Shown: one piece after another, positions 27,742-37,157 of the stretch
Numbering within the stretch: position 1 is the stretch's first letter
Layout of the letters: every line of letters starts with the position of its first letter
Source of the DNA: Arthrobacter sp. Edens01
Lineage (GTDB): Bacteria; Actinomycetota; Actinomycetes; Actinomycetales; Micrococcaceae
Length of the DNA stretch: 64,000 nucleotides
Assembly: GCF_001307035.1 (NCBI RefSeq)
Contig: NZ_LKIU01000005.1
Coordinates: 534,571 to 598,570 of the forward strand
Direction: 5' to 3'
Program-made: the position numbers and the translations under genes
Notes under the pieces: generated by a model
What the model was told of the DNA's origin: nothing
The model's database searches: none
What the model saw: the letters and a program-made list of their open reading frames with translations, nothing else

Positions 27742-29244
27742 GTGACCTCCTCTAACGTCGTTCCCGAAGCAGCAGATTCCTCCGAGCAGATGCGCATCCG
27801 CGCTGAAAAGCGCGCCAAACTGCTCGAACGGGGTCAGGAAGCCTACCCCGTTGGCGTCGAGCGCACGCACTCGCTCCGCCAGGTCCGCGACAAGTTCGGC
27901 CACCTGCAGGCGGACGAAACCAGCGGCGAGACCGTGGGTGTCAGCGGCCGTGTGGTCTTTATCCGGAACACCGGAAAGCTCTGCTTTGCCACACTGCAGG
28001 AAGGGGACGGCACCCGCCTGCAGGCCATGCTCTCCCTCGCCTCCATTGGGGAAGAGTCGCTGGCTGACTGGAAGGCCATGGTGGACCTGGGTGACCACGT
28101 CTTCATTCACGGCGAAGTGATCTCCTCCCGCCGCGGCGAACTCTCCGTAATGGCGGACTCCTGGTCCATGGCCTCCAAGGCGCTGCGTCCGCTGCCCGTG
28201 CTGCACGCGGGTCTGAACGAAGAAACCCGCGTCCGCCAGCGCTACGTGGACCTGATGGTCCGGGACGAGGCGCGGGACATGGTCTACAAGCGGGCCTCGA
28301 TCATCCGCGCCGTCCGCGACACCCTGCACAGCCACGGGTACGTGGAAGTTGAAACTCCCATGCTGCAGCTTATTCACGGCGGTGCCGCTGCCCGCCCGTT
28401 TGAAACGCACCTGAACGCCTTCGACCAGCCGATGACTCTGCGCATCGCCACCGAGCTGTACCTCAAGCGTGCGGTTGTTGGCGGCATCGAACGGGTCTAT
28501 GAGCTTGGACGGATCTTCCGGAACGAAGGTGTTGACTCCACGCACAGCCCCGAATTCACCACCCTGGAATGCTACGAGGCCTACGCCGACCAGTACGTGA
28601 TGGCCGATCGGATCAAGGAGATCATCCTGAACGCGGCCGATGCGGCCGGGAGCCGGCAGATTGAAACCGAGGCCGGAACCATTGACCTGGACGGGGAATG
28701 GCGCTGGCTCTCCGTATACCCGGGCCTGTCAGAGGCTGTGGGTGAAGAAATCACCCCGGATACTGACGCTGAGACCCTGCGCGCACTGGCGGACAAGCAC
28801 GGCGTAAAGGTTGATCCGAAGTGGGATGCTGAAAAGCTGGTCATTGAGCTGTTTGGCGAGATTGTTGAGCCGACCCTGCTGCAGCCCACCTTCGTCTATG
28901 ACTACCCGCCGTCGGCGCAGCCCCTGGCCCGCCCGCACCGCGAAGATCCCCGCCTGATCGAGGCCTGGGACCTGATCATCGGCGGCATGGAGCGCGGTAC
29001 GGCCTTCTCCGAGCTCATCGATCCGGTGATCCAGCGTGAGCGCCTTACTGAGCAGTCGCGCCGCGCTGCTGCCGGCGATGACGAAGCCATGGCATTGGAT
29101 GAAGACTTCCTCCGGGCACTTGAATACGGTGCGCCCCCCATGGGCGGGATCGGCCTGGGCATCGACCGCCTGGTGATGCTTTTCACGAACGCAGGAATTA
29201 GGGAAACGATTTTGTTCCCCCTGCTAAAGCCTGAAGTGGGTTAG
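27742..29244 (+). CDS. lysS: Lysyl-tRNA synthetase (class II)
   Basis: Charges tRNA-Lys. The 500-residue protein has an N-terminal OB-fold anticodon-binding domain (about residues 55-165, VGVSGRVVFIRNTGKLCFAT) and the class II core with motif 1 near RAVRDTLHSHGYVEVETP, motif 2 (GRIFRNEGVDSTHSPEFTTL) and motif 3 (GGIGLGIDRLVMLF). The start is a GTG. It is not fused to the MprF-like membrane domain found in LysX. It is a complete housekeeping synthetase. Confidence 0.96.
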   Translation: MTSSNVVPEAADSSEQMRIRAEKRAKLLERGQEAYPVGVERTHSLRQVRDKFGHLQADETSGETVGVSGRVVFIRNTGKLCFATLQEGDGTRLQAMLSLASIGEESLADWKAMVDLGDHVFIHGEVISSRRGELSVMADSWSMASKALRPLPVLHAGLNEETRVRQRYVDLMVRDEARDMVYKRASIIRAVRDTLHSHGYVEVETPMLQLIHGGAAARPFETHLNAFDQPMTLRIATELYLKRAVVGGIERVYELGRIFRNEGVDSTHSPEFTTLECYEAYADQYVMADRIKEIILNAADAAGSRQIETEAGTIDLDGEWRWLSVYPGLSEAVGEEITPDTDAETLRALADKHGVKVDPKWDAEKLVIELFGEIVEPTLLQPTFVYDYPPSAQPLARPHREDPRLIEAWDLIIGGMERGTAFSELIDPVIQRERLTEQSRRAAAGDDEAMALDEDFLRALEYGAPPMGGIGLGIDRLVMLFTNAGIRETILFPLLKPEVG

Positions 29245-29248
29245 AAAC

Positions 29249-29440
29249 ATGGAATATGTTGAAGTTCTCCTGCCGTCCATATGTGTGGCTGCTCTCTTTT
29301 ATTTTGTGATGAAGGCAGTACTGAACGCTGATCGTTCCGAGCGAAAAGCCCTCGCAGAGGCTGAACGCGAGGTCGATCAGAAAGAACACCAGCAGTCGGA
29401 TCCTAAAACTGACGCTGCCGGTCCTGCAGATAAAGAATAA
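29249..29440 (+). CDS. Small single-pass membrane protein downstream of lysS
   Basis: A 63-residue protein with one hydrophobic helix (about residues 6-26, LLPSICVAALFYFVMKAVL) followed by a charged, probably helical, hydrophilic tail rich in Glu, Lys and Asp. It begins four bases after the lysS stop, so it is probably co-transcribed. I recognise no family. Lower GC than its neighbours begins here and continues to the lsr2 start. Confidence 0.7.
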   Translation: MEYVEVLLPSICVAALFYFVMKAVLNADRSERKALAEAEREVDQKEHQQSDPKTDAAGPADKE

Positions 29441-29549
29441 CTATTGAATATGCCTCTCCTGCTTTGACGGGGCATTACCAATTGCGCCATACTCGTAGCA
29501 GTCTCGAAATTCGAAGCATTCCCTCGCTTGACTGCATAGGAGCCTCATC

Positions 29550-29876
29550 ATGGCGCAAAAGGTAAAAATCATTCTGGTTGACGACCTCGACGGCGGAAGT
29601 GCCGATGAAACCGTCCGTTTTGGATTGGATGGGTCACAGTACGAGATTGACCTCTCCAATGACAATGCGAAGAACCTCCGTGCGGCGCTGAAGCAGTATG
29701 TTGATGCCGGCCGTAAAACCGGAGGACGCACCGGACGCCCGCGCGGCACCGGAGCCGCACGCAGCAACGAGGCAGCACAGATCCGTGAATGGGCCCGCAG
29801 CAACGGGTACACGGTCTCCGAGCGGGGCCGCGTAAACAGCGAGATCATCGAGGCATACCGCGCCGCTCAGGGCTAG
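29550..29876 (+). CDS. lsr2: Lsr2 nucleoid-associated protein
   Basis: Small DNA-binding protein that binds AT-rich DNA, silences foreign genes and bridges DNA, the actinobacterial analogue of H-NS. The 108-residue protein has the N-terminal dimerisation strands (AQKVKIILVDDLDGGSADE) and a C-terminal DNA-binding domain with the RGR minor-groove motif (residues 92-94). The linker is rich in Gly and Arg (GRKTGGRTGRPRGTG). It lies between lysS and clpC, the same neighbourhood as in other Actinobacteria. Confidence 0.96.
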   Translation: MAQKVKIILVDDLDGGSADETVRFGLDGSQYEIDLSNDNAKNLRAALKQYVDAGRKTGGRTGRPRGTGAARSNEAAQIREWARSNGYTVSERGRVNSEIIEAYRAAQG

Positions 29877-29970
29877 TGGGCCCCTGGAGGTCACGCCCAT
29901 GGCGAACACGCCCCTTAAGCCGGGGTAACCGCCGTAGCATCGAATTACGCGTTAGCTAGGAGTGTGCCTC

Positions 29971-32484
29971 ATGTTTGAAAGATTTACCGACCGTGCCCGT
30001 CGCGTTGTCGTGCTTGCCCAAGAAGAGGCACGCATGCTCAACCACAACTACATCGGCACCGAGCACATCCTGCTTGGGCTCATTCATGAGGGAGAAGGCG
30101 TTGCCGCTAAGGCCCTTGAATCCCTGAGCATTTCCCTGGGTGCCGTCCGCGAACAGGTGCAGGAGATTATCGGCCAGGGCCAGCAGGCCCCGTCCGGCCA
30201 CATCCCCTTCACCCCGCGGGCCAAGAAGGTCCTGGAGCTCTCGCTGCGTGAAGCGCTGCAGCTGGGCCACAACTACATTGGCACCGAACACATCCTGCTG
30301 GGCCTCATCCGTGAAGGTGAAGGCGTTGCAGCCCAGGTTCTCGTCAAGCTCGGCGCGGACCTGAACCGTGTTCGCCAGCAGGTCATCCAGCTGCTTTCCG
30401 GCTACCAGGGCAAGGAGCCAGTCTCCGCCGGCGGCCAGCAGCAGGAAGGCCAGCCGGCAGGTTCGGTTGTGCTGGACCAGTTCGGCCGCAACCTCACCCA
30501 GGCAGCGCGTGAAGGAAAGCTTGATCCGGTCATCGGGCGCGAGCACGAGATGGAACGGGTTATGCAGGTGCTTTCCCGCCGCACCAAGAACAATCCTGTC
30601 CTGATTGGTGAGCCGGGCGTCGGCAAGACTGCCGTTGTCGAAGGCCTTGCCCAGGCGATTGTCCGCGGCGATGTCCCTGAGACCATCAAGGACAAGCAGC
30701 TCTACACCCTGGACCTCGGTTCGCTCGTTGCCGGTTCCCGGTACCGCGGCGACTTTGAGGAACGCCTGAAGAAGGTCCTCAAGGAAATCCGCACCCGCGG
30801 CGACATCATCCTCTTCATTGACGAGATCCACACCCTTGTGGGCGCCGGTGCCGCCGAAGGTGCCATCGACGCAGCCTCGATCCTGAAGCCGATGCTGGCC
30901 CGCGGTGAACTGCAGACCATCGGTGCCACCACGCTGGACGAGTACCGCAAGCACATTGAGAAGGATGCAGCGCTTGAGCGCCGCTTCCAGCCGATCCAGG
31001 TCAACGAACCTTCTGTTGCCCACGCGATCGAAATCCTCAAGGGCCTGCGGGACCGCTACGAGGCGCACCACCGTGTGTCCATCACGGACGCTGCGCTGGC
31101 CTCGGCGGCAACCCTTGCCGAGCGCTACATCAGCGACCGGTTCCTGCCGGACAAGGCCATCGACCTGATCGATGAAGCCGGTGCCCGGCTGCGCATCCGC
31201 CGAATGACGGCTCCGCCGGAGCTCAAGGAAATCGACGAGCGCATCTCCGCCCTGAAGATGGAGAAGGAATCCGCGATCGACGCGCAGGACTTCGAAGGTG
31301 CTGCCTCACTGCGGGACAAGGAGCAGAAGCTCCAGGACCAGCGTGCAGAAAAGGAACGCCAGTGGAAGTCCGGCGGCCTGGATGACATCGCCGAGGTGGA
31401 CGAGGAACTGATTGCCGAAGTCCTCGCCAACTCCACCGGCATCCCCGTTGTGAAGCTGAACGAGGAAGAGTCCACGCGGCTGCTCAAGATGGAAGATGAG
31501 CTGCACAAGCGGGTCATCGGCCAGGATGAAGCCATCAAGTCGATCTCGCAGGCCATGCGCCGTACGCGTGCCGGCCTGAAGGATCCCAAGCGTCCGGGCG
31601 GCTCGTTTATCTTCGCCGGTCCCACCGGTGTTGGTAAGACCGAGCTGGCCAAGGCGCTGGCAGAGTTCCTCTTCGGCGACGAAGAAGCCCTGATCACCCT
31701 GGACATGTCCGAGTACTCCGAGAAGCACACGGTCTCCCGGCTGTTCGGTGCCCCTCCCGGGTACGTCGGCTACGAAGAAGGCGGTCAGCTGACCGAAAAG
31801 GTCCGCCGCCGTCCGTTCTCCGTGGTTCTGTTCGACGAAGTTGAGAAGGCCCACGCGGACCTCTTCAACTCGCTGCTGCAGATCCTGGAAGACGGCCGCC
31901 TGACCGACTCCCAGGGCCGCGTGGTGGACTTCAAGAACACCATCATCATCATGACGACCAACCTTGGTACCAAGGACATCTCCAAGGGCGTCATGACCGG
32001 TTTCCAGTCCGGCACGGACACCAAGACCGGCTACGACCGGATGCGTGCCCGGGTCACGGAAGAGCTTCGCCAGCACTTCCGCCCCGAGTTCCTCAACCGC
32101 GTCGATGACACCGTGGTGTTCCCGCAGCTGACCCAGGAAGAGATCGTCCAGATCGTGGATCTGTTCCTCGAGCGCCTGGGCAAGCGCCTTGCGGAGAAGG
32201 GTATGAGCATCGAGCTCACCCCGGCCGCCAAGGTACTGCTGGCAACCCGCGGCTACGATCCTGCCATGGGTGCCCGGCCTCTGCGCCGGACCATGCAGCG
32301 CGAGATCGAGGACCAGCTCTCCGAGAAGATCCTCTTTGGGGATCTCAAGCCCGGAGAACTGGTGTCGGTTGATGTGGAAGGCGAAGGCGACGACGCTAAG
32401 TTCACCTTCGTGGGACACGGTGCCCCGCGCGCTATCGAAGAAGCCCCTTCGGCCATCGAGGCCGGCGTGGGCGACGGGCAGTAG
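29971..32484 (+). CDS. clpC: Clp protease ATPase subunit ClpC
   Basis: AAA+ unfoldase that feeds ClpP. Of 837 residues, the N-terminal Clp-N double repeat is clear ([20 protein letters not shown], repeated 74 residues later as [20 protein letters not shown]). AAA-1 carries GEPGVGKT (about 213-220). A middle UVR-type coiled segment ([20 protein letters not shown]) follows. AAA-2 carries GPTGVGKTE (about 550-558), and near the C terminus there is [20 protein letters not shown]. The ATG at 29971 ([11 protein letters not shown]) is the conserved start; a GTG nine bases upstream is less likely. Confidence 0.97.
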   Translation: MFERFTDRARRVVVLAQEEARMLNHNYIGTEHILLGLIHEGEGVAAKALESLSISLGAVREQVQEIIGQGQQAPSGHIPFTPRAKKVLELSLREALQLGHNYIGTEHILLGLIREGEGVAAQVLVKLGADLNRVRQQVIQLLSGYQGKEPVSAGGQQQEGQPAGSVVLDQFGRNLTQAAREGKLDPVIGREHEMERVMQVLSRRTKNNPVLIGEPGVGKTAVVEGLAQAIVRGDVPETIKDKQLYTLDLGSLVAGSRYRGDFEERLKKVLKEIRTRGDIILFIDEIHTLVGAGAAEGAIDAASILKPMLARGELQTIGATTLDEYRKHIEKDAALERRFQPIQVNEPSVAHAIEILKGLRDRYEAHHRVSITDAALASAATLAERYISDRFLPDKAIDLIDEAGARLRIRRMTAPPELKEIDERISALKMEKESAIDAQDFEGAASLRDKEQKLQDQRAEKERQWKSGGLDDIAEVDEELIAEVLANSTGIPVVKLNEEESTRLLKMEDELHKRVIGQDEAIKSISQAMRRTRAGLKDPKRPGGSFIFAGPTGVGKTELAKALAEFLFGDEEALITLDMSEYSEKHTVSRLFGAPPGYVGYEEGGQLTEKVRRRPFSVVLFDEVEKAHADLFNSLLQILEDGRLTDSQGRVVDFKNTIIIMTTNLGTKDISKGVMTGFQSGTDTKTGYDRMRARVTEELRQHFRPEFLNRVDDTVVFPQLTQEEIVQIVDLFLERLGKRLAEKGMSIELTPAAKVLLATRGYDPAMGARPLRRTMQREIEDQLSEKILFGDLKPGELVSVDVEGEGDDAKFTFVGHGAPRAIEEAPSAIEAGVGDGQ

Positions 32485-32513
32485 CAAGACCAATACCGCC
32501 GTCCAGGCGGTGA

Positions 32514-32551
32514 AGCGAAGGAGCCCCCGGGAAACCGGGGGCTCCTTCGCT
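32514..32551 (+). terminator. Terminator after clpC
   Basis: A perfect 17-bp stem (32514-32530 with 32535-32551) closes on a GAAA tetraloop, 29 bases after the clpC stop. No T-tract follows, which is common in high-GC actinobacteria. Confidence 0.85.
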
Positions 32552-32620
32552 GTCCGGGCCATGTTTCACCCGGAGTCCGCTTCGCAGCAGCGGGCAGTCT
32601 CAAAGTTCTAGACTGAACCA

Positions 32621-33151
32621 ATGACTCCAACTGCACAAAAGGCACCATTCACCATCCGCCGGGCCCGCACCTCGGACGTCCGGCAGATACGGGAACTGGT
32701 GGCGCCGCTGGCTGACGAGCGTGTTTTGGTGGCCAAGGAGACCGTCGCCTACTACGAAGGCCTGCAGGAGTTCCGGATCGCCGAGGATGAAGCCGGCAGG
32801 GTTATTGGCTGCGGCGCACTGCATGTGATGTGGGAAGATCTCGCCGAGGTGCGCACCCTGGCCGTGCACCCCGCCTGGCTCGGCCGCGGCGTAGGCCACG
32901 TCCTACTGGAAACGCTGCTTACCGACGCGCTGGAAATAGGTGTGTCCAGGGTGTTCTGCCTGACCTTCGAAGTCGATTTCTTTAAGCGCCACGGATTTAC
33001 CGTGATGGAAAGCCAAAGCGCCGTAGATCCCGAGGTTTACTCCGAACTCCTGCGCTCCAACGATGAAGGCGTTGCCGAATTCCTGGACCTCGCACGGGTG
33101 AAGCCGAATACCCTCGGCAATACCCGCATGATCCGGGATGTTCGCGCATAG
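32621..33151 (+). CDS. argA: Amino-acid N-acetyltransferase (actinobacterial ArgA-type GNAT)
   Basis: Small GNAT enzyme expected to make N-acetylglutamate, first step of arginine synthesis. The 176-residue protein closely follows the mycobacterial ArgA pattern as I remember it: RRARTSDVRQIRELV, GCGALHVMWEDLAEVRTLAV, acetyl-CoA-binding HPAWLGRGVGHVLL, FCLTFEVDFFKRHGF and the tail VAEFLDLARVKPNTLGNTRM. It lacks the kinase-like domain of E. coli ArgA. It stands alone, away from other arg genes. Confidence 0.88.
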   Translation: MTPTAQKAPFTIRRARTSDVRQIRELVAPLADERVLVAKETVAYYEGLQEFRIAEDEAGRVIGCGALHVMWEDLAEVRTLAVHPAWLGRGVGHVLLETLLTDALEIGVSRVFCLTFEVDFFKRHGFTVMESQSAVDPEVYSELLRSNDEGVAEFLDLARVKPNTLGNTRMIRDVRA

Positions 33152-33198
33152 GGGAACTATCCGGTCCCGCTGGAGAAGTTTGCGCGGGAACGGTACAG

Positions 33199-33210
33199 TA
33201 AGGGTACTTA
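33199..33210. promoter_or_regulatory. TAAG-N4-CTTA palindrome upstream of the CsbD gene
   Basis: TAAGGGTACTTA ends 91 bases before the CsbD ATG. It has the same outer half-sites as the sites at 8686 and 59018. GGTACT could also serve as a -10-like element. Confidence 0.4.
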
Positions 33211-33301
33211 GCATCAAGAAATGCCAGACGGGTAACACCGGCAACACTGCAGCTAACGCAATTGCCAGCCCCGGCGGCCAATCAGAAAGCGGGTACCTAA
33301 T

Positions 33302-33478
33302 ATGGGCGCAGACGACAAGATGCAGAACAAGGGCGAAGAACTCGGCGGCAAGGTCAAGGAAGGCCTCGGTAAGGCCACCGGCGACCACAGCATGGAAGCC
33401 GACGGCCAGTCCGATCAGGCAAAGGCCAATGTGAAGCAGGCCGGCGAGCACGTCAAGGATGCTTTCAAGGGCAAGTAA
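33302..33478 (+). CDS. CsbD family stress protein
   Basis: A 58-residue hydrophilic protein beginning MGADDKMQNKGEELGGKVKE, with the CsbD pattern GKVKEGLGKATGD and the tail NVKQAGEHVKDAFKGK. CsbD proteins are abundant general-stress proteins; the Bacillus member is under SigB. The biochemical role is unknown. The ATG at 33302 is the only sensible start. A TAAG-N4-CTTA palindrome lies upstream and a terminator follows, so it is a single-gene unit. Confidence 0.9.
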   Translation: MGADDKMQNKGEELGGKVKEGLGKATGDHSMEADGQSDQAKANVKQAGEHVKDAFKGK

Positions 33479-33553
33479 GCCCCAGAATCAAATTAAATGT
33501 CCGGAGGAAACTCCGTACGCTCCCGGTCGCTGTTGTCACTGCCGGCCGGGGAA

Positions 33554-33589
33554 CACTGAAGGAAGGGCCACCGTGCCCTTCCTTCAGTG
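33554..33589 (+). terminator. Terminator after the CsbD gene
   Basis: A perfect 15-bp stem (33554-33568 with 33575-33589) has a 6-base loop, 75 bases after the CsbD stop and about 126 before dhaK. Confidence 0.8.
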
Positions 33590-33715
33590 CGTTCAGCAAC
33601 GTTCTACGCCTGTGCAGCCCTCCGCCTGCGGGGTAGGGTTGGCTCTCTCAGGAGAGCGGGCAACGGGGCCCGTTCCAGCGCAGTGGAGCCTTTCCGGGCG
33701 AAGGAGTGAACAGGG

Positions 33716-34717
33716 ATGAAAAAGCTCATAAATGATCCGCGCGCCGTGGTGGCCGAATCGCTGGAAGGTTTCGGCATGGCCCACCATGACCTGGTAGAGG
33801 TCCACGCGGATCCTGCCTACGTGACTCGCAGGGATGCACCGGTAGCCGGCAAGGTTTCCCTGGTTTCCGGCGGCGGCAGCGGCCACGAGCCGCTGCACTC
33901 CGGCTACGTGGGCCGCGGGATGCTCGACGCCGCCGTGCCCGGCGCCGTTTTCACGTCCCCCACCCCGGACCAGATCCTGCCGGCCATTACTTCAACGGAT
34001 TCAGGTGCCGGCGTCCTGATGATCGTCAAGAACTACACCGGCGACATCCTGAACTTCGAGACCGCCGCAGAGCTGGCCCAGGCAGAGGGAATCGAAGTCA
34101 GGTCGGTTGTGGTCAACGACGACGTCGCCGTCGAGGATTCGCTCTACACTGCCGGCAGGCGCGGCGTGGGCGGCACCGTGCTGGTTGAACGCATCGCCGG
34201 CGCTGCGGCTGAACGCGGGGACTCCCTGCAGTCGGTTACCGACCTCGCGGAGCGCGTCAACGCGGGTGTGCGCTCGATGGGCGTCGCCCTGAGCGCGTGC
34301 ACAGTTCCGCACGCGGGAGAACCCAGCTTCGACCTGGGCGAGGATGAGATTGAGCTCGGTGTTGGGATCCACGGCGAACCAGGCCGGCGGAAAATGCCCA
34401 TGGCCACGGCGGACGTCATCACCGACCAGCTGCTGGAACCCGTCCTGTCCGACCTCGGCACCGGCTCCGGAGAGCGCGTGCTGCTGTTCGTCAACGGGAT
34501 GGGCGGAACGCCGCTGAGCGAGCTCTACATCGTCTACCGGCACGCCGCGAAGGTTCTGGCGGACCGCGGGATCCACGTGGAACGTTCACTGGTGGGGAAC
34601 TACATCACGGCACTCGAAATGCAGGGTGCCTCCATTACGGTGCTGAAACTCGACGACGACATGATCGATCTGTGGGACTCCCCGGTGCACACCGCGGCCC
34701 TGCGGTGGGGAGTGTAG
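33716..34717 (+). CDS. dhaK: Dihydroxyacetone kinase subunit DhaK
   Basis: Binds dihydroxyacetone covalently and passes phosphate to it from DhaL-ADP. The 333-residue protein shows [17 protein letters not shown] near the active site, [13 protein letters not shown], and the substrate-binding histidine in [13 protein letters not shown]. It starts with ATG after GGAGTGAACAGGG. dhaK, dhaL and dhaM are adjacent and so form a PTS-dependent, not ATP-dependent, kinase. Confidence 0.95.
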   Translation: MKKLINDPRAVVAESLEGFGMAHHDLVEVHADPAYVTRRDAPVAGKVSLVSGGGSGHEPLHSGYVGRGMLDAAVPGAVFTSPTPDQILPAITSTDSGAGVLMIVKNYTGDILNFETAAELAQAEGIEVRSVVVNDDVAVEDSLYTAGRRGVGGTVLVERIAGAAAERGDSLQSVTDLAERVNAGVRSMGVALSACTVPHAGEPSFDLGEDEIELGVGIHGEPGRRKMPMATADVITDQLLEPVLSDLGTGSGERVLLFVNGMGGTPLSELYIVYRHAAKVLADRGIHVERSLVGNYITALEMQGASITVLKLDDDMIDLWDSPVHTAALRWGV

Positions 34718-34719
34718 CG

Positions 34720-35361
34720 ATGGAACTCAACGCGCAGTGGGCCGAAGCCTGGATGCGGGCTGCCGCAGCGTCCCTGAATGAAAACCGGCAGCGGCTGATT
34801 GACCTTGACCGGGCCGTTGGCGACGCCGACCACGGGGAGAACATGGACCGGGGCTTCACTTCAATCGTGGAGAAACTGGATGCTGACGGCACGCCTGCCA
34901 CGCCGGCGGACGTGTTCAAGCTTGCCGCCATGACCCTCATGTCCCGCGTGGGTGGTGCTGCCGGGCCGCTCTACGGTACGGCTTTCCTGCGGGGGTCCAC
35001 CGCCGTGGCCGGAAAGGACGTGCTGGACGCAGGGGACGTCGTCGCTTTCCTGAGAGCTGCCCGGGACGGAATCGTCAGCCGGGGAAAGGCCGAGCCCGGG
35101 GACAAGACCATGGTGGATGCCTTCACTCCCGCCGTGGAAGCGGCAGAAACGGCAGCCTCCGCTGAAGCCAGCGGGGCCGAAACCCTGGCCGCGGCTGCCA
35201 ACGCGGCAGAGGGCGGCCTGGCCGGCACGGAACCGCTTATCGCACGCAAGGGACGGGCCAGTTACCTGGCTGAACGCAGCGCCGGCCACTTGGACCCCGG
35301 AGCGGCCTCCACTGCGCTGATCCTCGCGGCTGCTGCACGTGCGGCGGGGGAGCAGGCATGA
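34720..35361 (+). CDS. dhaL: Dihydroxyacetone kinase subunit DhaL
   Basis: Carries the tightly bound ADP/ATP that is rephosphorylated by DhaM and used to phosphorylate DHA on DhaK. The 213-residue protein has the nucleotide and magnesium motif DRAVGDADHGENMDRG, then SRVGGAAGPLYGTAFLR, PGDKTMVDAFTPAV and a C-terminal PGAASTALIL. It starts two bases after dhaK and overlaps dhaM by four bases (ATGA). Confidence 0.95.
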   Translation: MELNAQWAEAWMRAAAASLNENRQRLIDLDRAVGDADHGENMDRGFTSIVEKLDADGTPATPADVFKLAAMTLMSRVGGAAGPLYGTAFLRGSTAVAGKDVLDAGDVVAFLRAARDGIVSRGKAEPGDKTMVDAFTPAVEAAETAASAEASGAETLAAAANAAEGGLAGTEPLIARKGRASYLAERSAGHLDPGAASTALILAAAARAAGEQA

Positions 35362-36086
35362 GGGTTGGGCTGGTAATCGTCTCCCACAGCGACAAGGTGG
35401 CCGAAGGGCTGACTGAGCTCGCCGGGCAGATGGCACCCGACGTTGCGATTATCGCTGCGGGAGGCACGGACGACGGCGGGATTGGCACCAGCCTTGAGAA
35501 AATCCAGTCCGGAATCGCCCAGGCCCAGGGCGGCGCCGGGGTAGCGATCCTGGCTGACCTCGGTTCTGCCGTGATGACTGCGGAGATGGCCCTGGAGTTC
35601 CTGGATCCGGACCAGAGCGAGAGCGTCAGGCTGGCGGATGCACCGCTGGTGGAGGGCGCCGTGGCCGCCGCAGTCGCAGCACAGACGGGGCAGGATCTGG
35701 CGGCCGTCGTCCGCGACGCAGAGGCCGTCGCCGCGACGATGGGTTCAAAGGGTGCAGAACCCGCGTCCGGTCCTGAAACCACTGCCGAACCGGCCGACAC
35801 CTTGGACGATATCGACCAGGACGACAACGGCGTCCACGAGGCGTCCTGGCAGCTGATCAATCCCATGGGCCTTCATGCCCGGCCGGCGGCTGCCGTTGCA
35901 CAGGCGATGGCTGACCTGGACGCCGACATCACGATCAACGGGGTGGACGGCAAATCGGTGATGATGCTGATGACCCTTGGGCTGAAGGCCGGCGACACCC
36001 TGACCGTTTCCGCCCACGGACCCGACGCCGCCCGGGCCGTGGAGATGCTGGGACTTGAAGTCCGGAACGGGTTCGGCGAAATCTAG
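35358..36086 (+). CDS. dhaM: PTS-dependent dihydroxyacetone kinase phosphoryl carrier DhaM (EIIA-HPr)
   Basis: Transfers phosphate from the PTS to DhaL. Of 242 residues, the N-terminal mannose-type EIIA domain has the active histidine in VGLVIVSHSDKVAEGL (His10). An acidic linker (about 130-155) leads to an HPr domain with NPMGLHARPAAAVAQAM, the phospho-histidine motif, and a KS site (GKSVMMLMTL) like the regulatory serine of HPr. Unlike E. coli DhaM it has no Enzyme I-like third domain, so Enzyme I must phosphorylate it; ptsI lies at 53191. Confidence 0.93.
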   Translation: MRVGLVIVSHSDKVAEGLTELAGQMAPDVAIIAAGGTDDGGIGTSLEKIQSGIAQAQGGAGVAILADLGSAVMTAEMALEFLDPDQSESVRLADAPLVEGAVAAAVAAQTGQDLAAVVRDAEAVAATMGSKGAEPASGPETTAEPADTLDDIDQDDNGVHEASWQLINPMGLHARPAAAVAQAMADLDADITINGVDGKSVMMLMTLGLKAGDTLTVSAHGPDAARAVEMLGLEVRNGFGEI

Positions 36087-36125
36087 GCTGGACTCCGTGC
36101 GCCGCGGAACACTGGACCGGTGCCG

Positions 36126-37097
36126 TTAGGCGGGAAGCTGGACTCCGGACCCGGTGGTCTCAGCCAAACCGTCGCGCAGCAGGCCGTCCAGTGCGCGTTC
36201 AAGCTGTTCGGCCGGGGCTGCCAGGGCGTGCAGCGCGGCCAGCGGCGCCAGCGCGGCGTCGGCCTCCGGAGCCACGAGGTCCACCGGGCCCGTGAGCAGC
36301 AGTTCGCGCAGCACCGGCCCCTGTGCCTGGCGCAGCACGGCCATCATGGCTCCGCGGACCTGCCGGTCGGTGCCGTGCCAGGCCTGCCCCTTCGGGACAT
36401 AGTGCGGCTCCGGCCGCCCGGCCCGGACCCAGGCGCAGTCAGCCAGCACGGGACAGTCGCTGCAGCGTGGGCTGCGGGCGGTGCAGACCAGTGCGCCGAG
36501 TTCCATGACTCCGGCATTCCAGACAACAGATTCAGCGTCGTCCCGGGGCAGCAGTGAGACGGCGAGTTTCTTCTCGGCGGCGGTAAGCGACTGGGACGGC
36601 AGTGCATTGCCGGTTACCAGCCGGGCATGGACCCTGCGGATATTGGTGTCCACAACCGTTTCGCGGCGGCCGTAGGCGAAGGAGGCAACGGCAGCGGCCG
36701 TGTAGTCTCCCACTCCGGGAAGGCCCAGAAGCGAGTCGTAGGTGTCCGGGACCTTCCCGCCTTGGCGGGCTGTTATTTCCGCCGCTGCTGCGTGCAGCCG
36801 GAGGGCGCGGCGGGGATAACCGAGCCGGCCCCAGGCGCGCACGGCCTCCCCGCCCGGCTCGGCAGCAAGGTCCGCCGGCCCCGGCCAGCGTTCCATCCAC
36901 TGGTGCCAGACGGGCAGGACCCGCACCACCGGGGTCTGCTGGAGCATGATTTCGCTGACCAGGATTCCCCACGGCGAGCAGTCCGGTTTGCGCCACGGGA
37001 GATCCCTGGCCTCATCGGAGAACCAGTCAGCGATGCGCCTGTGCAGCTTACGCATTTGTTCCGGTTCCAACGCCACTCCCTCGGTCTTGACCAGCAA
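36126..37097 (-). CDS. mutY: A/G-specific adenine DNA glycosylase
   Basis: Removes adenine paired with 8-oxoguanine. The 323-residue protein has RDLPWRKPDCSPWGILVSEI with the catalytic glutamate (Glu49), the helix-hairpin-helix LLGLPGVGDYTAAAV (about 123-137), catalytic Asp150 in VDTNIRRVHARL, and a four-cysteine [4Fe-4S] pattern C-x6-C-x2-C-x5-C (VCTARSPRCSDCPVLADC). The C-terminal NUDIX-like domain of E. coli MutY is reduced, as is common in actinobacteria. The ATG at 37097 gives full coverage; MRKLHRR at residue 15 is a shorter option. Confidence 0.95.
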   Translation of the reverse strand: MLVKTEGVALEPEQMRKLHRRIADWFSDEARDLPWRKPDCSPWGILVSEIMLQQTPVVRVLPVWHQWMERWPGPADLAAEPGGEAVRAWGRLGYPRRALRLHAAAAEITARQGGKVPDTYDSLLGLPGVGDYTAAAVASFAYGRRETVVDTNIRRVHARLVTGNALPSQSLTAAEKKLAVSLLPRDDAESVVWNAGVMELGALVCTARSPRCSDCPVLADCAWVRAGRPEPHYVPKGQAWHGTDRQVRGAMMAVLRQAQGPVLRELLLTGPVDLVAPEADAALAPLAALHALAAPAEQLERALDGLLRDGLAETTGSGVQLPA

Positions 37098-37157
37098 TAC
37101 TCTACTGACCGGCGTGGTGTGCGCCGTAATCCGGGCCCGGGTTCATAGCCTTAAGCC

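Noticed and set aside
29956-31071. Minus-strand open frame across the first part of clpC
   Set aside because: It is the shadow of ClpC coding sequence with no recognisable domain or ribosome site.
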